Origin: CAYPPG01 sp964412555
Lineage (GTDB): Bacteria > Hinthialibacterota > Hinthialibacteria > Hinthialibacterales > Hinthialibacteraceae
DNA: 64,000 nt
Reading direction: 5' to 3'
Assembly (NCBI GenBank): GCA_964412555.1
Contig: CAYPPG010000042.1
Location: 1-64,000, forward strand
Shown here one piece after another: positions 40,769-50,296 of the stretch. A model generated the notes under the pieces. The model did no database searches, was not told where the DNA came from, and saw only the letters and a program-made list of their open reading frames with translations. How positions within the stretch are numbered: the stretch's first letter is position 1; each line of letters opens with the position of its first letter. The translations under genes were made by a program, and so were the position numbers.

Positions 40769-43700
40769 ATGATAGTAATTCATGTAATGGTTTTGAAAAG
40801 AGTTCAATTTTGGGTATTGATCCTATTGTTCTGTTATAGTTTTATCCCTGGTGGCGTTGCCCAGGATATGACCCCTTTGGTGGTGGATGGGGGGAAGACT
40901 CTCGGTTTTATCGTATCAAGCGGACATATCGATTGGTATAGTTTTCATGTTGTGGGCGCCACAAAACCGATCAAGATCGAAACCTATAAGCCTCAGAATT
41001 TAAGAGAGTTACAGGATTCTACTGTAACAATATACGGCCCAAATTCATCCACGGATTTGATTCTGACTGATTATGACAGTGGAGATGGCTTATATTCGAG
41101 AATTTCGCTTCCATTGAGCGCTGGTGCGTACTATCTCAAAGTGGAGGGGAGAGGTTCATCTTCAGGGTATTATCAAATTGACATGCGGGGTGTCGATCCA
41201 GCCGATGTAGAATCCTTGACGTTGGATGAGCTGTATCAGGCGAATATTTCCACATCGGGGGGTGAGCAAGACTGGTATTCTTTTACACCAGGGGCAAATG
41301 GGACGTTTTCTTTTTTGGCAGAGGGTTTGGATACGAATATGTATTTGTATGATCTCACGAATGCGAATATTCAAATTGCGTACGTCGATGAGCCAGGGGG
41401 AAATTCTTCCTTCCTTGAACATTCTCTTCAAGGGGGGCAAACATATTATGTTATGGTAAAAGGGGTTAACGATGAAGTGACCGGTTCTTATACCATCAAA
41501 GCTCATCAAACAAGTGTCTTACAATTTCCGACTCCGACTCCCACTTACACTCCTTTACCCTCCTCAAGACTTCAAGGGTCCCCTCCGAAAGCTCATAACC
41601 AATCGGTAACAACGGCTGAGGATTATAGCATTTCGATAAAATTCACAGCCGTCGATCCAGATAATGATTCGTTAACCTATACCATCCATCAATATCCAAC
41701 AGACGGTACGATTGGATTTTTTGATCCCATACGTGGTCAAGTCAATTATAGGCCTAAATCAAATTACTTTGGCAATGATTCATTTCTGTTTCGAGTTTAT
41801 GATGGCAATAATTCGGACATTGCGGAGGTTCGCATCAACATTTATCCTATAAATGATCCTCCAATTGCGAATGATGTATTGGATATAGAAACAGATGAGA
41901 ATGTATCGATAAATTTCTATCTTGATGGAAGCGATCCTGTTGAAAATGATCCAATAACATACCATTTTAGAACTGATCCTGATCATGGAGAGGTTAGTAT
42001 GCTTCATGATGTGAAGGGTCGGGTAAGATATTCACCGGATCCTTATTTTTTCGGTAGGGATACGTTTCTGTATTATGTGAAAGACACTCGAGAATCGATT
42101 CGAAATGGAGTGGTTCGAATACAAGTCAATCAAATTTCAACCAACACGCCGACTCCGACGTTCACCCCGTCGAACACTCCAACAAAAACTCCTACTTCGA
42201 CGTATACTCCTACACCGACGATCACGCCGACATTTACTGTAACTCCGACTTATACGTTTACTCTTACACCTACCCCAACAAATACAATGACGCCGACAAT
42301 AACTCCTACTGCAACAAACACACCTACGCCGACCATTACACCGACTTATACACCCAGGGAAGGGAATCATGCGCCCAAGATTGAGATTTATAAATATAAT
42401 TCATTTGTCATTCAGAACACATTTCACACAATTTCTGGAGTTGTCACGGATGAGGATGGAGATAATGTAGAAATATCCTTGTCGGATACATCTCATGCCA
42501 CATTACAGCAAGTATGGAGCCTACCGGGGAGTGGCACATTTTTCGATATAAAATTGGATACTACACAACTGGGTGAATTTTCTTTTCATGTTCGTGCTTA
42601 TGATAAAAGTGACTTGAGTGAAAAATCAGTAAGCATTCAGGTGGTTTTGGAAATCCCGACGTCCACCCCAACTCCAACACCTACAAATACTTCGACTGCA
42701 CTTCCGACATCGACGTATACCGAAACTCCGACTCCAACAACGGTTCCGACGTCGACAGCAACCTTTACCGCCGAACCGAGTTCAACTCCAACCTGGACTC
42801 CGACACCGACTCGTACCCCCACTCACACGCACACGAGTACACCGACTTATACTTTTACGGCGCGTCCTTCCGCAACCACGACACCGACGTTTACGGTAAC
42901 CCCAACCGCGACAGAGACATTTACTCCAACAGCAACGAATACTCCAACGGTTACTCCCACCTTTACGCCGACTCATACCGCGACACCGACATTTACACCC
43001 TCGCCAGTGCTGGTTGTCATCGATAACGATACAGTCATCGTTACGGATGATTTGAGCACGATGGAGGATTTAACATTTGGTTTCGATCAAGATCCTCCCG
43101 ATGAGCGTATTTTAGCAATTCGCTGGAATATAGAGTTGACCAATGTGCTCGAGTATCATGTGTATGTCAAAGTCAATGATTCGAATCCCTCTTTTCTAGG
43201 GAAAACCGGTGGAACGAGTACATTCTATGAATGGAAAGAAAGGACTTTGAATATTTCGGAGTCTTACAAGGAGGGTCCACAGTTTGGGAATCGATATGAG
43301 TTTTGGGTTTATGCTTTACGGCTCGGAGGGCAAAAGTTGGTGAGGATGAAGGGCAGCGTGTTGTATCTGAGTTCGCTGGAGCCTGCCCCGACCTCGACAT
43401 TTACGCCGACCCATACACCCACAGTCACACCGACGGTTACACCGACTTTCACTCCCTCTTCGACACCGACGGCTACCGCGACGCCGACTTTTACTCCCAC
43501 ATCGACATTTACCTCTACACCAACGTCAACGCCGACATTTACCACTACTCCGACACTCACGTCTACGGCAACACCAAGCGCCACACCGACGAACACAAAT
43601 ACTGCAACTCCGACTCACACACCTTCACCAACAGCGACGTCCACTAACACGCCTACTACCACATCGACATATACGCCGACAGTGACTTTTACCAATACGC

Positions 43701-45211
43701 CGACGTATACACCGACAGCAACGCCAAGCCCAAGCGCCACACCGAGTCCGACATCCACTCGGATGGCTACACGAACTCCAAGACCGACGAGAACAGCGAC
43801 TCCGACTCATACTCCGACTCGTACACCGACGGCCACATTCACACGAAGACCAACTCGGACAATGACACCTACATTTACGGAGACACGAACGCCGACATTC
43901 ACGAACACTCCGACGTATACAGCGACTCAGACTCGAACATTTACACCGACACCGTCCAGGACGCCGACGACTCCAGCTATTCCTTTGACGCCGACACCAA
44001 CTCCGATTGTTTCTTTTCTCTGTACGAATGATTTTTCCTTGCAGCAGGGAATCGCAATCCCCTTCAATACATTTACCCAGCAACTGATTGCTGAGGACTT
44101 TACCGGGGATGGATACGATGACCTTGTCATTACGCTGCCGTTTTTGTTGCAGCTTGTCCTTCTCGAAAGCACCGGCGATTTGAATCAGCCACTCATAGAG
44201 CACCGAATTTCGACACCGGTCGAAAGTGAATATTTGGCTCACGGTGATATCAACGGTGATCAGCATCCGGATATTGCGGTACTTTCTTATCTCGATGAGC
44301 GCTTGGTTGTATACTTGGGAAATGGAGATGGAACTTTTTCTGATCCCTTGGTGACGGATATTCCCTTTTACGATATTCGGAGCAATGAACAGCGTGGAAG
44401 GAATCAACCGATTGCTTGCGCGGATACGGATGGTGACGGTAGAGACGAGATTTTCGCCGCTGTTGAAGACCGCGGTCAGTTGAATAGCGTCAAGCGATTT
44501 TCCTTGTCACCCAATGGGAATACATTGATAGAAGAATCAGTTTCCCTGGGAGGAACCTCGGTAGGGACAATCCAGATGCTGAATGTGGCAAACTTCGATT
44601 CTGATGACGAAATGGAAATGACGATTATCTCGTTGAGTTATTTTACCGTTCTCTTTTTCGATACGGTCTCCCAAACAGAATATGAATTGAAATCCTCCTT
44701 CTCACTGGAAAGCACATTTCCGGGCAATAATATGACTGCCTTCGAGATTGGCGATGCGAATGGGGATGGAATCAGTGATTTATTGGTTCTTCCGTTCGAT
44801 GGTACGATCCGCCTGTATACCTCGTTCGAAGCCGAATCCATCCGGGAGATACGGATTGGGGATGTCGATGTATCCGAAATCAATGAAAACGGTACAATTT
44901 TGGATGACGCGATTATCTTTGATCTCGACAATGATCAATTGAAGGATTTGTTGTATGTAAGCCGCGGCAAGGGGATTTTCGGGGTGGAGATGATCCACGT
45001 TGTCTGCGGGGAGCAGCAGGGGGAGTTTCGCAATACGGTCACTTTCCAGACTGACCGCCTTTCAGAAACGTTTGCCACGCTACGAGTGGAAATGGTGGAT
45101 TTGGATCGGGATGGCCTTCGGGATTTGGTTCTTTTGAACGATGTGAAAGGAGAACTGTTATTGTTTATCAATCTTTCCGAAACAAGTGTAAATGACTGGA
45201 AGCAATATTAA
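40769..45211 (+). CDS. Giant secreted protein: PPC, cadherin-like repeats, TPT linkers, novel domain, FG-GAP propeller
   Basis: 1480 residues with a signal peptide (VQFWVLILLFCYSFIPGGVA; the start could also be an ATG at 40787). Order of parts: two pre-peptidase C-terminal (PPC) beta-domains (about 35-250); two tandem-95/cadherin-like repeats (about 270-455, with LTYTIHQYPTDGTIGFF); a Thr/Pro linker; one more Ig-like domain (about 535-635); a second linker; an unassigned domain (about 749-870) also found in the gene at 60780-64000; a long TPT linker (about 870-1090); and seven Asp-rich FG-GAP/VCBS calcium-type motifs (for example DTDGDGRDEIF, DANGDGISDLL), suggesting a seven-bladed propeller. 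The tail is SETSVNDWKQY. Function is unknown, probably surface adhesion. Confidence 0.85.
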   Translation: MIVIHVMVLKRVQFWVLILLFCYSFIPGGVAQDMTPLVVDGGKTLGFIVSSGHIDWYSFHVVGATKPIKIETYKPQNLRELQDSTVTIYGPNSSTDLILTDYDSGDGLYSRISLPLSAGAYYLKVEGRGSSSGYYQIDMRGVDPADVESLTLDELYQANISTSGGEQDWYSFTPGANGTFSFLAEGLDTNMYLYDLTNANIQIAYVDEPGGNSSFLEHSLQGGQTYYVMVKGVNDEVTGSYTIKAHQTSVLQFPTPTPTYTPLPSSRLQGSPPKAHNQSVTTAEDYSISIKFTAVDPDNDSLTYTIHQYPTDGTIGFFDPIRGQVNYRPKSNYFGNDSFLFRVYDGNNSDIAEVRINIYPINDPPIANDVLDIETDENVSINFYLDGSDPVENDPITYHFRTDPDHGEVSMLHDVKGRVRYSPDPYFFGRDTFLYYVKDTRESIRNGVVRIQVNQISTNTPTPTFTPSNTPTKTPTSTYTPTPTITPTFTVTPTYTFTLTPTPTNTMTPTITPTATNTPTPTITPTYTPREGNHAPKIEIYKYNSFVIQNTFHTISGVVTDEDGDNVEISLSDTSHATLQQVWSLPGSGTFFDIKLDTTQLGEFSFHVRAYDKSDLSEKSVSIQVVLEIPTSTPTPTPTNTSTALPTSTYTETPTPTTVPTSTATFTAEPSSTPTWTPTPTRTPTHTHTSTPTYTFTARPSATTTPTFTVTPTATETFTPTATNTPTVTPTFTPTHTATPTFTPSPVLVVIDNDTVIVTDDLSTMEDLTFGFDQDPPDERILAIRWNIELTNVLEYHVYVKVNDSNPSFLGKTGGTSTFYEWKERTLNISESYKEGPQFGNRYEFWVYALRLGGQKLVRMKGSVLYLSSLEPAPTSTFTPTHTPTVTPTVTPTFTPSSTPTATATPTFTPTSTFTSTPTSTPTFTTTPTLTSTATPSATPTNTNTATPTHTPSPTATSTNTPTTTSTYTPTVTFTNTPTYTPTATPSPSATPSPTSTRMATRTPRPTRTATPTHTPTRTPTATFTRRPTRTMTPTFTETRTPTFTNTPTYTATQTRTFTPTPSRTPTTPAIPLTPTPTPIVSFLCTNDFSLQQGIAIPFNTFTQQLIAEDFTGDGYDDLVITLPFLLQLVLLESTGDLNQPLIEHRISTPVESEYLAHGDINGDQHPDIAVLSYLDERLVVYLGNGDGTFSDPLVTDIPFYDIRSNEQRGRNQPIACADTDGDGRDEIFAAVEDRGQLNSVKRFSLSPNGNTLIEESVSLGGTSVGTIQMLNVANFDSDDEMEMTIISLSYFTVLFFDTVSQTEYELKSSFSLESTFPGNNMTAFEIGDANGDGISDLLVLPFDGTIRLYTSFEAESIREIRIGDVDVSEINENGTILDDAIIFDLDNDQLKDLLYVSRGKGIFGVEMIHVVCGEQQGEFRNTVTFQTDRLSETFATLRVEMVDLDRDGLRDLVLLNDVKGELLLFINLSETSVNDWKQY

Positions 45212-45306
45212 TCTGATTTTCCCAATAGCCTTTCCCTTACTATTTCTCTTTCTGGTTTATTCTTAGCGGTGTTTTCTTCTATCGAATAAATTATATGGAT
45301 TTTTAA

Positions 45307-45335
45307 TTGACGAAAATGACAGGTTACACTATATT
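45307..45335 (+). promoter_or_regulatory. Sigma70-like promoter for the first CotH gene
   Basis: TTGACG (45307-45312), a 17-base spacer, then TATATT (45330-45335): five of six matches at -35 and five of six at -10 with ideal spacing. It faces the CotH/lamin-tail gene that starts 64 bases downstream of the -10. This is the best promoter candidate I found in the window. Confidence 0.6.
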
Positions 45336-45398
45336 CACGTAGAATTCTCTAACAACATTCTAGCAAAATGCTAACAAAACAAGATACCCATTACAGAT

Positions 45399-48300
45399 AT
45401 GAATTTAAAGACAATATTTATGATTCGTTTCATTGCATTTTTTCTTTGTGTACACATATCCGCAAATGTATTTGCCAGCATTGTTATCAATGAAATTCAC
45501 TATGATCCGGATAAGAGAACCGAATTGGTGGAGTTTATCGAATTGTATAATACGGATGACTGGACTGTTGATCTTTCCGGTTGGTCGTTAGGCGAGGCAG
45601 TGGAGTTTCAATTTCCTGATCCGATATCGATTCCGTCAGAGGGATACATCGTTATTGGCCAGAATCCAGAACAGATTGTAACAAAATATAATATACAACC
45701 TTCTCTTGTTTTTGGACCTTTTCAAGGCAGGCTTGAAAATGAAGGGGAGGCTATCGAACTGATTCGACCGGAAGGTGATACGGAAGATTTCGTCGAATAT
45801 TCACTGGGATTTCCTTGGCCAACGGTTGGTGATCCGGTTTCGGAGAATAGACCGGGAACCAGCTATTCGATTCAGTTGATGAATCCCTCATTTGACAATG
45901 ACTTGGGTGGTAGTTGGCGGTCAGCTCCACCGACTCCCGGAGGACAGAATAGTGTGTTTGCGATCAATATTCCTCCTCATATTCGGCAAGTTCATCATTC
46001 TCCTCAACAACCCAAGTCAGGTGAACCTGTGCGGATTACAGCAAAGGTGACGGATCCGGATGGTGTAGCGAATGTGGTATTACACTATCAAATCGTCGAT
46101 CCCGGACATTACATTGCGATAGACGATGCCGAATATGAGACTCAGTGGATTGAACTCCCGATGAATGATGATGGACTGAACGGTGATCATTATGTCGGTG
46201 ATTTTATTTATTCGATCGAAATTCCCGCTGAAGTGCAAATTCATCGAAGATTGATACGCTATCGAATAAGCGTGGTGGATAATCTATCCAATCAACTCAC
46301 GGTTCCGTATGCAGACGATCCTCAACCGAATTTCGCGTATTTTGTGTATGATGGTGTTCCTTCGTGGACGGGAGCGGTCCGGCCCGGAAGTAGTGAAGAA
46401 ATTACGTATCGTTCGACCTTGTTGAGTTCCATTCCCGTATATCATTTGATTACCAGCAAGGAAGAAACAGAGCATGCGACCTGGCTCGATCAACGAACGT
46501 CGAACGAATATTTTTATGTGGGGACATTGGTGTACGATGGGATTGTGTATGATCATGTTCTCTTCCGGGCGCGCGGCGGTGTTTGGCGATACGCGATGGG
46601 GAAAAATATGTGGAAATTCAATATGAATCGCGGGCATACCTTTCAAGCGCGTGACAATTACGGGAAGCCTTATAAAACCAAATGGGATAAACTCAATTTG
46701 AGTGCCAATATTCAACAAGGAGATTATTTGCATCGCGGTGAACAAGGGATGTTCGAAAGCGTCGGCTTTAAGCTCTTCGATATGGCAGGGATTGAAAGTC
46801 CGGAAACGAATTTCGTGCATTTTCGAATCGTCGATGAAGAGCATGAAGATGGAAAACTGAATGCCGCTCATCCGCCGATGACGAACAGTGGTACTCAATA
46901 TGACGGCGATTTCTGGGGATTGTATCTCGCGGTCGAGCAAATCGATGGCAGATTTTTGGACAGAAATGATCTGCCCGATGGCAACTTATATAAAATGGAA
47001 GGTGGTTTTGGAGAAATCCGCAACCAATCTCCATTTGGAGTGGATGATGCATCCGACCTTCGTGCCTTCATCAATGGATATATGCAACGGCCTGCGGAAA
47101 CGTGGTGGAGAGAAAATATCGATGTGGATCGATATTACAATTATCGTTCCATTGTCGAGGGAATTCATCATTACGACATCGCGAGTGGAAAAAACTACTA
47201 TTACTATTTAAATCCAATCACGGAGCGATGGTATCCATTTCCGTGGGATATCGATCTGACTTGGGCGGATAATATGTTTGGCCGGGGCGATGATCCGTTT
47301 ATGCAGAGCAATATTTTCCGGCATGAAAGTATTGAAATCGAATATCAGAATAGACAGCGGGAAATCTGTGATCTTTTGTTCAATCCGGATCAAGCCAATC
47401 AATTGATCCATGAATATGCTTCTTTTATCTATAATCCGGATGGTGAATCGTTTGTCGATGCCGATCGGGCGATGTGGGATTATCATTGGGTTATGAGTGA
47501 TCAAGCAAGCCGGGAGGGATATGTCAAACGGTCCGGAAAAGCTGGTCAGGGGGAATTTTACCAGATCGCGCAGACAAAAGATTTTCCCGGCATGTTGCAA
47601 ATCATGAAAGATTACGTGAAAAAGAGAAACCAATGGATTTTCCAGCGGATATTGGAAGAAGACCGGAACATCCCTACGACACCGGAAATTACGTTTCTCT
47701 CCGACGCATATCACGTGGATACGCTGGAGTTTGAAGTCAGCGATTTTGACGATCCCAATCCGGAAAGCACGTTTGCGGCATTGAAATGGCGTATCGCGGA
47801 AGTTGAGCCGTTCTCCACTGCCTGGGATCCAGATGGTTCGCTTTTGAACCCGGAGGATACGGTCACTCTCTTTTCAGCCGAGGATTGGTGGATGTATAGG
47901 AAAGGCACTGAAGAACCGTCATCTCCGCGAAGTGCATGGCGTCAATTGGAATTCGATGACTCCAACTGGACTTTGGCAATGAGTCCGATCGGGTATGGGG
48001 AATCATTGGTCAATACACCGCTGAACGATATGCGGTATCATTACTCGACGTTCTATCTTCGCAAGACATTCGAAATCGAAGACCTTTCTTCGATCGGAAC
48101 ACTCACTGCGAGAGTGCTCTTCGATGACGGATTCAATATGTGGATTAATGGAATCCATGTCTTGCAGGATCATGTTCAGCAGGAAGAACTGCCTTATACT
48201 GCAACCGCTACTCACCGCGAAGACTTGACCTTTGCGGAATATGAACTCACGAATCCATCCCGATATTTGAAATCGGGAACGAATGTGATCGCTGTTCAGG

Positions 48301-50135
48301 TTATCAATCAATATATCGATCGGAGTTCCGACTGCTTTTTTGATGCATCGTTATTCTTTGTGAAAAAAGAAGCTGTTCAGGGGGAAGAACCCGACTCGAA
48401 ACCTCATAATCCTTTTCAACGAAGTGAACGTCCTCTGAAGTATGAAATCGATGCGATCTGGGAATCTCCGGAAATCACTTCTTTTCAGAAGCAAATCACG
48501 ATTCCGGGAGAGAAACTGGAAGCCGGCCGAACGTATCGTGTCCGCGCCAAAATGAAAGACGATTCGGGGCGTTGGAGTCATTGGTCCGATCCAATCCAGT
48601 TCACGGCGGAACAAGCCGTTTCTCCAATGACGGTAATGGAGAATTTGCGTATCACGGAATTGATGTACAATCCGACGGAAGAATTCGAATTTGAATTCAT
48701 TGAGCTTCACAATTCCAATCCGGCTACTGCGCTTTCCCTCGATGGTTTTTCCTTTACAAATGGTATCGAGTATACTTTTCCTGCCGATTCGTCCATTCCA
48801 CCCAACGGCTATCTTTTGTTGACACACGCTCTCAATGATGTGGAGCGATCCCTGTTTCGGCAACTCTATAACGTGGACGAGTCGATCCCGATCTATGGAC
48901 CGTATGAAGGCAGGCTGAACAATGGAGGGGAGCAAGTTGAATTGAAAATCGGTCCGCAAGGGGAGGATTTTATCTTTTTTGAATACGACAACGGTCGTGG
49001 ATGGCCTCTGCACGCGGATGGTTCTGGTCACTCTTTGATCCCTCGAGATCACGCTATTTCGTCCCAGGTTGACGGTTCACTGGATTATGGCGGAAATTGG
49101 CGGGCGAGTGCATCTATCGGCGGCTCACCCGGAAGTGCCGATCCTAATCCCATACGTGATTTGATTCTTAACGAGATCTCCACAATCAATCCGATTGGTA
49201 ACGATTGGATCGAAATTTACAATCCAACGGCGAATCCGATTTCTCTTGCTCATTGGTACTTGAGTGATGATAAGGATCAGTTGAATAAATGGGCGTTGCC
49301 CAATTTCATGATTCAGCCGGGACAGTATATCAGTTTCGATGCCGATACCGGCTTCAATGCCGGAGGAAGCGGATTTGGATTGAACCGCGATGGGGAAGAA
49401 GTGGTGTTATCCTATTTGTCTGGAGTTCCGGGGAGCCATCGAGTGGCGGACAGTGTTGCGTTCAAAGCGCAGGAGATGAATGTTTCCTGGGGACGAAATG
49501 CGGGGAGTCCCGACTATTGGACTACGACACCTCCTACTCGAGATGAGGCGAATCAAGAATCCGTCGTGACGATTGTTGTCGATGAAATTCTCTATCATCC
49601 TTCTGGGAATACTTCAATGATTGACGGTGAATTTATCGAACTTTACAATCCCTCTTCCCAAGAGGTTTCGCTTATGACTGAATATGGTCCATGGCGCATC
49701 AATGGGGGAGTGAATTTTGTTTTTCCGCAAAATCTTTCCATTTTACCGCAAGGCCGGTTGCTCCTTGTTTCCTTCGATCCTCAAAACGAAACAGAATTGG
49801 CTGCTTTTTTCAGTCTTTATCCCAAGCATGATTCGTCTGTGCAGGTGGTAGGCCCTTATGAAGGCAATCTTTCCAATCATGGAGAGCGAATCGCGGTTGA
49901 AAAATTGTTGGATGTCGATCCCATCGATGGCTCACTGGCATGGGCGATTGTGGACGAAGTGATTTACTTCGACCGATTTCCATGGAGCACGGAGGCGGAT
50001 GGAAGCGGAAAATCCTTGCAGCGAATCAACCCAAAATATGCGGGAAATGATCCTACGAATTGGGAAGCGGCCATCCCCGGGCCGGGGCAGGAACGCTCAA
50101 GCGAAACGCCGGTTACCCGATGGATGATGTATTGA
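45399..50135 (+). CDS. Giant secreted CotH-kinase/lamin-tail-domain protein
   Basis: 1578 residues with a signal peptide (FIAFFLCVHISANVFA). Parts in order: lamin-tail domain (LTD, about 27-187, SIVINEIHYDPDKRTELVEF); Ig-like domain (about 195-325); CotH kinase-like domain (about 345-760) with FRARGGVWRYAMGKNMWKF, YDGDFWGLYLAVEQIDGRFL and the metal-binding-type PFPWDIDLTW; a galactose-binding-like sandwich (about 825-990); an FnIII-like part; and three further LTDs (about 1080-1560). CotH proteins are extracellular protein kinases that phosphorylate Ser in spore-coat proteins of Bacillus. The tail SETPVTRWMMY matches two neighbours. A promoter-like sequence precedes it. Confidence 0.88.
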   Translation: MNLKTIFMIRFIAFFLCVHISANVFASIVINEIHYDPDKRTELVEFIELYNTDDWTVDLSGWSLGEAVEFQFPDPISIPSEGYIVIGQNPEQIVTKYNIQPSLVFGPFQGRLENEGEAIELIRPEGDTEDFVEYSLGFPWPTVGDPVSENRPGTSYSIQLMNPSFDNDLGGSWRSAPPTPGGQNSVFAINIPPHIRQVHHSPQQPKSGEPVRITAKVTDPDGVANVVLHYQIVDPGHYIAIDDAEYETQWIELPMNDDGLNGDHYVGDFIYSIEIPAEVQIHRRLIRYRISVVDNLSNQLTVPYADDPQPNFAYFVYDGVPSWTGAVRPGSSEEITYRSTLLSSIPVYHLITSKEETEHATWLDQRTSNEYFYVGTLVYDGIVYDHVLFRARGGVWRYAMGKNMWKFNMNRGHTFQARDNYGKPYKTKWDKLNLSANIQQGDYLHRGEQGMFESVGFKLFDMAGIESPETNFVHFRIVDEEHEDGKLNAAHPPMTNSGTQYDGDFWGLYLAVEQIDGRFLDRNDLPDGNLYKMEGGFGEIRNQSPFGVDDASDLRAFINGYMQRPAETWWRENIDVDRYYNYRSIVEGIHHYDIASGKNYYYYLNPITERWYPFPWDIDLTWADNMFGRGDDPFMQSNIFRHESIEIEYQNRQREICDLLFNPDQANQLIHEYASFIYNPDGESFVDADRAMWDYHWVMSDQASREGYVKRSGKAGQGEFYQIAQTKDFPGMLQIMKDYVKKRNQWIFQRILEEDRNIPTTPEITFLSDAYHVDTLEFEVSDFDDPNPESTFAALKWRIAEVEPFSTAWDPDGSLLNPEDTVTLFSAEDWWMYRKGTEEPSSPRSAWRQLEFDDSNWTLAMSPIGYGESLVNTPLNDMRYHYSTFYLRKTFEIEDLSSIGTLTARVLFDDGFNMWINGIHVLQDHVQQEELPYTATATHREDLTFAEYELTNPSRYLKSGTNVIAVQVINQYIDRSSDCFFDASLFFVKKEAVQGEEPDSKPHNPFQRSERPLKYEIDAIWESPEITSFQKQITIPGEKLEAGRTYRVRAKMKDDSGRWSHWSDPIQFTAEQAVSPMTVMENLRITELMYNPTEEFEFEFIELHNSNPATALSLDGFSFTNGIEYTFPADSSIPPNGYLLLTHALNDVERSLFRQLYNVDESIPIYGPYEGRLNNGGEQVELKIGPQGEDFIFFEYDNGRGWPLHADGSGHSLIPRDHAISSQVDGSLDYGGNWRASASIGGSPGSADPNPIRDLILNEISTINPIGNDWIEIYNPTANPISLAHWYLSDDKDQLNKWALPNFMIQPGQYISFDADTGFNAGGSGFGLNRDGEEVVLSYLSGVPGSHRVADSVAFKAQEMNVSWGRNAGSPDYWTTTPPTRDEANQESVVTIVVDEILYHPSGNTSMIDGEFIELYNPSSQEVSLMTEYGPWRINGGVNFVFPQNLSILPQGRLLLVSFDPQNETELAAFFSLYPKHDSSVQVVGPYEGNLSNHGERIAVEKLLDVDPIDGSLAWAIVDEVIYFDRFPWSTEADGSGKSLQRINPKYAGNDPTNWEAAIPGPGQERSSETPVTRWMMY

Positions 50136-50296
50136 TGTCATTATTTTTTGTAATTGAGAACACTGTCAGTGAATTTTTCTTTAAGGTCTCTGAGCAAAAT
50201 AGTAGTTTATGCTTAAAAGTACGAATAATTTAAATTAGTATACATACAATAGAGGTGGCACAATGCCAGAGTATTTTCCAAGTAAGGAATGTTTCC

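Noticed and set aside
43380..43980. Possible CRISPR-like or satellite array in the periodic linker DNA
   Set aside because: There are no constant repeats separated by unique spacers; the periodicity is at amino-acid level (TPT) within one long open frame.
42137..44407. Arg/Ser/Cys-rich and Val/Gly-rich open frames antisense to the TPT linkers
   Set aside because: They are the mechanical complement of Thr/Pro codons (for example the GVGVGV-type strings), have no ribosome-binding sites and no family resemblance.
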